In this document: one piece after another, positions 5,813 through 9,591 of the stretch | Layout of the letters: every line of letters begins with the position of its first letter | Numbering within the stretch: position 1 is the stretch's first letter | Origin: Firmicutes bacterium UBA4975 | GTDB lineage: Bacteria; Bacillota; Proteinivoracia; UBA4975 | NCBI GenBank assembly: GCA_002397155.1 | Contig: DGZR01000017.1 | Coordinates: 1 to 9,591, forward strand | DNA length: 9,591 bases | Direction: 5' to 3' | The notes under the pieces: model-generated | Told to the model about the DNA's origin: nothing | The model's database searches: none | The model's input: only the letters and a program-made list of their open reading frames with translations | Position numbers and translations under genes: made by a program

Positions 5813-7299
5813 TACTCAGTCCGGGAAAGGGGGGCCAGGTCGAGGACATAGACGGGGTAGTTAGACCAGCCTTGGATGTCCCGGCCCATCACGGCAATCT
5901 GGCTGGGGTCCATGATAAAGACGTTAGCCGCATGCTCAGCCAGGATGGTCTGGAGCCGCTGGTACATCTCGATCCGGGCTTCATGATCAGTTTCCGCCAG
6001 GCCCCGGACCAGCAGCTCGTCGTATTCCGGGCTGGCAAAGTACGAGATGTTGCGGCCGGACTGGCTTTGGTAGCGATTGAGCATGGTATGGGGGTCTATG
6101 CGCCCGGTCAGGCCCACCACGGTGAGCTCATAGTCCCGGTCCCGGTTGACCTGCTCGAGCCAGTCGGCCCATTCGATCACTTTGATCCTCACCTTAATGC
6201 CCACCTTTTCCAACTGAGCGGCGATTATTTCGCCGGCGTTGCGGTGAAGGGGGTAGGGGGCGGGCAGGTACATAGTGGTGCTAAAACCGTCGGGGTAGCC
6301 GGCCTGGGCCAGCAGTTCTTTCGCCTTTTCCGGGTTGTAGGGGTACTGAGCGGTCAGGTCCTTGTACCAAGCGCCCATGGCCGGGGTCAGATTGCTGCCG
6401 ATGGGAGTGCCCTTGCCCCAGGCGGCGCCCTGGATGATCTCTTCCCGGTTTACCGCATAGTTCAGGGCTTGGCGGACCCGCAAATCGTCAAAGGGGGCAA
6501 CGGCGTTATTTATGGCCAGGAGCTGGACCAGGTTCATCGGGCTGTCGATGATCTGGAGAGTGGATTTTCCCTCCACCTGGTGCAAGTAGTCCGGTTCTAG
6601 CCGAGGAATGAGGTCCACATGCCCGGTGAGCAAGCTGTTCACCATGGTGGTAGGTTCGGGGATGATTTTCAGGATGATTTTATCCGTCTTGGGTAGTTGG
6701 GGGTTCCAGTACTGGGGGAATTTGGCCAGGGTGAGTGAGTCCCCCGGTTCCCAAGCAGAAAGGGTAAAGGGGCCGGTGCCGATAGGCTTGGTCGAGAGCT
6801 CCCCTTCCACTTCCTTGGGGTAGATCGAAGCGCCAAACTCGGTGAGGAGGGCCAGAAAGACGGCGTCGGGCTGGGCCAGGGTGATCACCACCTGATTCCC
6901 CTGGGCGGCGATCCGTTGGACGCCGGTGTAGTCCCGGGCCTTGGGGGACAGGTCCGGGTCGGCCAGCCGGGTCAGGCAGTAGACCACGTCTTCGGGGGTG
7001 AGGTTCCGGCCGTTGTGGAACTTTACCCCCTGGCGCAGGGTAAAGGTATAGGTCAGGCCGTCGGGAGAGATTTCCCATTCCTCAGCCAGGGCGGGGATGA
7101 TTGATCCGTCGGGAGCGGCCTTGACCAGGCCCTCGAAGAGGTTAAAGGCAATTTCCGCACTGGCCGCCGCCACTGATTGATGGGGGTGAAAGCCATCCGG
7201 GTCGGTGGGGATGGCCACCACCAGCTCGGACCCGGCAGCCTGGGGGGAACAGCCTGCCAGGAGGATCACTGCTAAAAACAGACCGAATAATTTCTGCAT
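5812..7299 (-). CDS. ABC transporter substrate-binding lipoprotein, family 5 (DppA/OppA/NikA type)
   Basis: This 495-residue extracellular lipoprotein would capture the substrate and deliver it to the two permeases encoded next. The N-terminus MQKLFGLFLAVILLAGC is a lipoprotein signal with lipobox LAGC and acylated Cys17. The mature protein shows the family 5 pattern: FNLFEGLVKAAPDGSIIPALAEEW (52-75), SPDGLTYTFTLRQGVKFHNG (78-97), TPEDVVYCLTRL (101-112), then RVRQALNYAVNREEII and PYNPEKAKELLAQAGYPDGF. Start: ATG 7299, with AAGGAG (complement of 7308-7313) 8 nt upstream and only 2 nt after the tetR stop. Family 5 proteins bind peptides, nickel chelates, sugars or other solutes, and the sequence alone does not tell which. 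Membership of a tetR-led operon hints at an induced, special-purpose importer rather than general peptide feeding. Confidence 0.93.
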   Translation of the reverse strand: MQKLFGLFLAVILLAGCSPQAAGSELVVAIPTDPDGFHPHQSVAAASAEIAFNLFEGLVKAAPDGSIIPALAEEWEISPDGLTYTFTLRQGVKFHNGRNLTPEDVVYCLTRLADPDLSPKARDYTGVQRIAAQGNQVVITLAQPDAVFLALLTEFGASIYPKEVEGELSTKPIGTGPFTLSAWEPGDSLTLAKFPQYWNPQLPKTDKIILKIIPEPTTMVNSLLTGHVDLIPRLEPDYLHQVEGKSTLQIIDSPMNLVQLLAINNAVAPFDDLRVRQALNYAVNREEIIQGAAWGKGTPIGSNLTPAMGAWYKDLTAQYPYNPEKAKELLAQAGYPDGFSTTMYLPAPYPLHRNAGEIIAAQLEKVGIKVRIKVIEWADWLEQVNRDRDYELTVVGLTGRIDPHTMLNRYQSQSGRNISYFASPEYDELLVRGLAETDHEARIEMYQRLQTILAEHAANVFIMDPSQIAVMGRDIQGWSNYPVYVLDLAPLSRTE

Positions 7300-7301
7300 T
7301 T

Positions 7302-7922
7302 TTACTGCTCCTTCCGGGGCCTGAGCCCCAACTCTAGGACGGTGAGCACCGAATTGATATAGGCCTCGTGGGATTCCGGGTTGACCCCGGGGTCAAGGAA
7401 ATTGTCGATCAGGGCTTTGGCTACGGCATGGTAGACAAACCAGACGGCGTCTTTATCCGCTGACCGGGAGATCACCCCCGAAAGGAGGCCGGCCTCCAGC
7501 ATTTCCAAAAATTCGGTGCTCCGGACCTCTTTTTTATGAAGCATCTCATCTCGGACGGCGATGTCCCGGCTCTCCCAAAAGTTAACGGTTACCCGGTGGT
7601 GCAGGGGATATTTGCGGGCAAAGTGCCAGGAACGCCGGTAGTAAAGGGAGGCCAGTTCAAAGAAATTGAGGCGGTCCTTTTCTTCCCACACCGGTTTTAG
7701 AAATTCCCGCTTCTTTTCGTAGACCTCCTGGATTATGTACTGGTAGAGGTCCTTTTTGCCAGTAAAATACTGGTACATGCTGCCCTTGGCGATGCCGGCC
7801 CGGCTGACAATCGCCGACAAAGAAGCCCCCTCATAGGGATGGCGGGCAAACTCCTGCACCGCTTGGTTGGTGATGAGATCACGTTTTTTTCCGGGCAGAT
7901 TGAAAAACGTCGCTTTTGGCAA
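7302..7922 (-). CDS. TetR/AcrR-family transcriptional regulator
   Basis: This 206-residue regulator has an N-terminal helix-turn-helix domain. SLSAIVSRAGIAKGSMYQYFTGKKDLYQYI (34-63) is the classical TetR signature, with the recognition helix around GSMYQYF. The C-terminal two thirds is a helical ligand/dimer domain with no recognisable ligand. I chose the TTG at 7922 because GGAGG (complement of 7930-7934) stands exactly 7 nt before it. The frame is open back to a GTG at 7952, but that start has no ribosome site and would begin about 5 nt from the predicted transcript start. It is the first gene of the operon, with the binding-protein gene starting 2 nt after its stop. It lies divergent from the MATE gene. 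Autoregulation of the transporter operon is likely by analogy, and control of the pump is possible. Confidence 0.9.
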   Translation of the reverse strand: MPKATFFNLPGKKRDLITNQAVQEFARHPYEGASLSAIVSRAGIAKGSMYQYFTGKKDLYQYIIQEVYEKKREFLKPVWEEKDRLNFFELASLYYRRSWHFARKYPLHHRVTVNFWESRDIAVRDEMLHKKEVRSTEFLEMLEAGLLSGVISRSADKDAVWFVYHAVAKALIDNFLDPGVNPESHEAYINSVLTVLELGLRPRKEQ

Positions 7923-7937
7923 GGGCTCACCTCCATA

Positions 7938-7951
7938 TGACCACCCGGTCA
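7938..7951. promoter_or_regulatory. Candidate TetR operator: TGACC-N4-GGTCA palindrome
   Basis: A perfect 5-bp inverted repeat with a 4-bp centre (TGACCACCCGGTCA) lies in the tetR leader, between the predicted transcript start (about 7957) and the ribosome site. TetR regulators commonly bind such palindromes next to their own promoters. A second, shorter palindrome, TTCCGGAA (7954-7961), lies beside it over the predicted start site. Both are seen in the sequence, and binding is inference. Confidence 0.4.
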
Positions 7952-7963
7952 CATTCCGGAAGG

Positions 7964-7992
7964 ATTATACCACGGATAGAAAAAACAGACAA
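7964..7992 (-). promoter_or_regulatory. Sigma-A promoter of the tetR-transporter operon
   Basis: On the minus strand, TTGTCT (7992-7987, four of six matches to TTGACA) stands 17 bp before a perfect TATAAT (7969-7964). The -10 is extended by TGG just upstream (TGGTATAAT). The transcript would start near 7957, giving a leader of about 35 nt before the TTG start of tetR. Confidence 0.7.
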
Positions 7993-8034
7993 GAGGATTC
8001 TTGAATTTGTAAGATAACCTGGGGGCCGCCGGTG

Positions 8035-8043
8035 TGATATAAT
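8035..8043 (+). promoter_or_regulatory. Extended -10 promoter of the MATE gene
   Basis: TGATATAAT is a perfect extended -10 element (TG-N-TATAAT at 8038-8043). No good -35 lies 16-18 bp upstream; the bases there are TAACCT. The transcript would start near 8050, so the ribosome site at 8052-8056 would lie almost at its 5' end. The promoter points away from the tetR promoter, about 66 bp from its -10. Confidence 0.65.
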
Positions 8044-8065
8044 TATTTTTCGGGAGTTGGGAGCA

Positions 8066-9439
8066 GTGGAGAATAGAAAAGATAACGACCTCTTATCCGG
8101 TCCGGTAGCTCTGGGCCTAACCCGCCTGGCTCTGCCCATAATGGCCGGCATGTTTTTGCAGACGGCCTTTAACCTGGTGGACACTTGGTTTGTCAGCCTG
8201 CTGGGTGAAGACGCCATCGCCGGGGTAAGCATGAACATACCCCTGTTTTTCATCGTCCTCGCTTTGAGCAACGCAGTAGCGGTGGGGACCAGTTCATTGG
8301 TGGCCCAGGCCATCGGGGCCGGCGACCGGGACCTAGCGGGCAAGGTGGCCAGCCAGGCCCTGGCCCTGTCCCTGGTTTTGGGGGTGGCGACAACCGCACT
8401 GGGGGTTCCCCTCACCCGCGCCATCATGGTCCTGATGGGGGCCAAGGAAGTCGCTCTTGAGCACGCCGTTTCCTATACGAAGATAATCCTGGCGGGGAAT
8501 CCCTTTATGTTTCTCTACGCCGCCCTGGACGGCGTGCTGCGGGGTGAAGGGGACATGAAGACCTCGACAATTGTCCTGGCCCTAGCCACGGTATTTAACA
8601 TTGTCCTGGACCCCCTGTTCATCTTTGGCCTGGGGCCCGTTCCCGCCTGGGGCGTGGGGGGCGCCGCCCTGGCCACTTCCCTGGCCCGGGGTTTGGGGCT
8701 CCTCGTCCTCCTGGGCTACTTTCATCGCCGCCGCTCGGGTACCCCTTTTCGCCTTTGGGCTTGGAACTGGGATTTACGCACTGTTCTCGACATCTTTCGC
8801 ATCGGCGTCCCCACCGCTATTTCCCAGGCCATGTTTTCCCTGACCATGTTCGTCTACAACTGGCTGGCCAACCAATATGGCGCCCAGGTTGTGGCGGCCC
8901 TGGGCCTGGGTTTTCGCATCGACTCCCTGGCGGTGCTGCCGGGTATGTCGGTGTCCATCGCCACTGTCACTATGGTGGGGCAAAACCACGGGGCGGGCCG
9001 CCGCCGCCGGGTCGTCTCTTCTTGGCGAACGGCCCTCTTGATGGTCTTTCTGGTCATGGAGGGCCTGGCCTTGGTAATCCTGGGGTTCCCTGAATTCTTT
9101 GCCGGGATTTTCACCAGTGAAACCGAAGTCTTCCTAGAGACGGTTAATTACTTAGAGACAGTTCCCCTTTTTTACGGTTTTCTCGGCATGGGCTTTGTCA
9201 CCACTGCCGCCTTTCAGGGGCTGGGCCGGGCTCTGCCCGCAACCATCGTCAATGCTCTGCGGGTGGGGATTGTCGGGATTCCTGCCGCATTTTTCTTCAC
9301 CCAGTTTCTCGGCTGGGGCCCCCGGGGCATATGGTGGGGCCTGGCCATGTCCGATTTGAGCTTTTGCCTGGTGGGGGTAGCCTGGTTTGCCCTGATGGCC
9401 CGCCGCTTGCTCCGGCCAGAACCCCTGGCGGAACACTGA
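8066..9439 (+). CDS. MATE-family multidrug efflux transporter
   Basis: This 457-residue membrane protein has about twelve helices in two homologous MatE halves. The family exports drugs, dyes and metabolites across the cytoplasmic membrane using a sodium or proton gradient. Typical segments are LTRLALPIMAGMFLQTAFNLVDTWFVSLLG near the N-terminus, VGTSSLVAQAIGAGD, LDGVLRGEGDMKTS and NIVLDPLFIFGLGPVPAWGVGGAALAT. The second half repeats the pattern with GVPTAISQAMFSLTMFVYN and GFVTTAAFQGLGRALPA. I prefer GTG 8066, with GGGAG at 8052-8056 nine nt upstream. An in-frame TTG at 8057 would add three residues but touches that ribosome site. It is divergent from tetR, which may control it. No clear terminator follows, so some read-through into the tRNA gene is possible. 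The exported substrate is unknown. Confidence 0.92.
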   Translation: MENRKDNDLLSGPVALGLTRLALPIMAGMFLQTAFNLVDTWFVSLLGEDAIAGVSMNIPLFFIVLALSNAVAVGTSSLVAQAIGAGDRDLAGKVASQALALSLVLGVATTALGVPLTRAIMVLMGAKEVALEHAVSYTKIILAGNPFMFLYAALDGVLRGEGDMKTSTIVLALATVFNIVLDPLFIFGLGPVPAWGVGGAALATSLARGLGLLVLLGYFHRRRSGTPFRLWAWNWDLRTVLDIFRIGVPTAISQAMFSLTMFVYNWLANQYGAQVVAALGLGFRIDSLAVLPGMSVSIATVTMVGQNHGAGRRRRVVSSWRTALLMVFLVMEGLALVILGFPEFFAGIFTSETEVFLETVNYLETVPLFYGFLGMGFVTTAAFQGLGRALPATIVNALRVGIVGIPAAFFFTQFLGWGPRGIWWGLAMSDLSFCLVGVAWFALMARRLLRPEPLAEH

Positions 9440-9456
9440 CCCCCAATCAGATTTCC

Positions 9457-9485
9457 TTGACTTTTAGGCCAAAGCACTATAAAAT
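9457..9485 (+). promoter_or_regulatory. Promoter of the tRNA-Val gene
   Basis: TTGACT (9457-9462, five of six matches) and TAAAAT (9480-9485) are separated by 17 bp. The transcript would start near 9492, about 14 nt before the mature tRNA. It lies between the MATE stop and the tRNA, so the tRNA has its own start signal. Confidence 0.65.
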
Positions 9486-9505
9486 ATTGTTTGTCAAAGA
9501 GAAAC

Positions 9506-9580
9506 GGGTCCTTAACTCAGCGGGAGAGTGCTACCTTGACAGGGTAGAAGTCGCGCGTTCAAACCGCGCAGGACCCACCA
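9506..9580 (+). tRNA. tRNA-Val (anticodon GAC)
   Basis: A complete cloverleaf of 75 nt including CCA can be folded. The acceptor stem is GGGTCCT/AGGACCC (9506-9512 with 9570-9576). The D arm is ACTC/GAGT (9515-9518 with 9526-9529). The anticodon stem is CTACC/GGTAG (9531-9535 with 9543-9547), with loop TTGACAG and anticodon GAC at 9538-9540. A 5-nt variable loop precedes the T arm GCGCG/CGCGC around TTCAAAC (9553-9569). The discriminator base is A9577 and CCA is encoded (9578-9580). GAC reads the valine codons GUC and GUU. Further tRNA genes may follow beyond the window, but none can be seen. Confidence 0.97.
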
Positions 9581-9591
9581 TCCAAAAATTA

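Noticed and set aside
5872..6600. Long plus-strand open frame of about 242 codons opposite the binding-protein gene
   Set aside because: It lies fully antisense to a clear family 5 lipoprotein gene, has no family resemblance, and is the kind of frame GC-rich coding DNA produces by chance.
7923..7952. Upstream GTG start for the TetR regulator
   Set aside because: It has no ribosome site and lies about 5 nt from the predicted transcript start. The TTG at 7922 has GGAGG at 7 nt, and the protein from there fits the family length.
1..9591. Insertion sequences, phage genes, CRISPR arrays or long repeats
   Set aside because: No transposase or phage-like protein, no regularly spaced repeats and no long direct or inverted repeats were seen in the window.

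Overview
The window looks like chromosomal DNA of a moderately GC-rich, endospore-forming Firmicute. The best guess is a clostridial-class anaerobe of the Moorella/Desulfotomaculum kind, but the genus is inference. The main evidence is a tricistronic gerA-gerB-gerC germinant-receptor operon. Strong GGAGG-type ribosome sites, GTG/TTG starts and lipoprotein signals of the Gram-positive type agree with this.

Layout. Positions 1-99 hold the start of a leftward small gene cut by the window edge. Positions 100-270 are a divergent intergenic region with two small hairpins. Positions 271-4035 are the rightward ger operon (GerA membrane subunit, GerB permease-like subunit, GerC lipoprotein), with overlapping genes throughout. 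The ger operon meets a leftward operon tail to tail at about 4036-4066, where a leftward terminator sits. The leftward operon runs from 7922 down to 4067: a TetR-family regulator, an oligopeptide/nickel-type (SBP family 5) lipoprotein, and two inner-membrane permeases, almost without gaps. No ATPase gene is present at its end. A divergent MATE efflux gene (8066-9439) shares a compact regulatory region with tetR. This region has two back-to-back extended -10 promoters and a TGACC-N4-GGTCA palindrome. A tRNA-Val(GAC) gene with its own promoter closes the window.

How the genes work together. GerA, GerB and GerC would form one germinant receptor in the spore inner membrane. The TetR protein probably controls its own operon, and perhaps the MATE pump, in response to a small ligand. 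The binding protein and permeases would import a peptide-like or metal-chelate solute using ATPases encoded elsewhere.

Main oddity. The gerA frame is interrupted by an in-frame TGA at 1582-1584. The same frame then continues for 75 codons with the typical GerA C-terminal sequence and overlaps the gerB start. A perfect 6-bp hairpin with a 5-nt loop lies 15 nt after the TGA and fits the general geometry of a bacterial SECIS element. The simplest reading is a recent nonsense mutation (or base-call error), but selenocysteine insertion or stop readthrough deserves a check.
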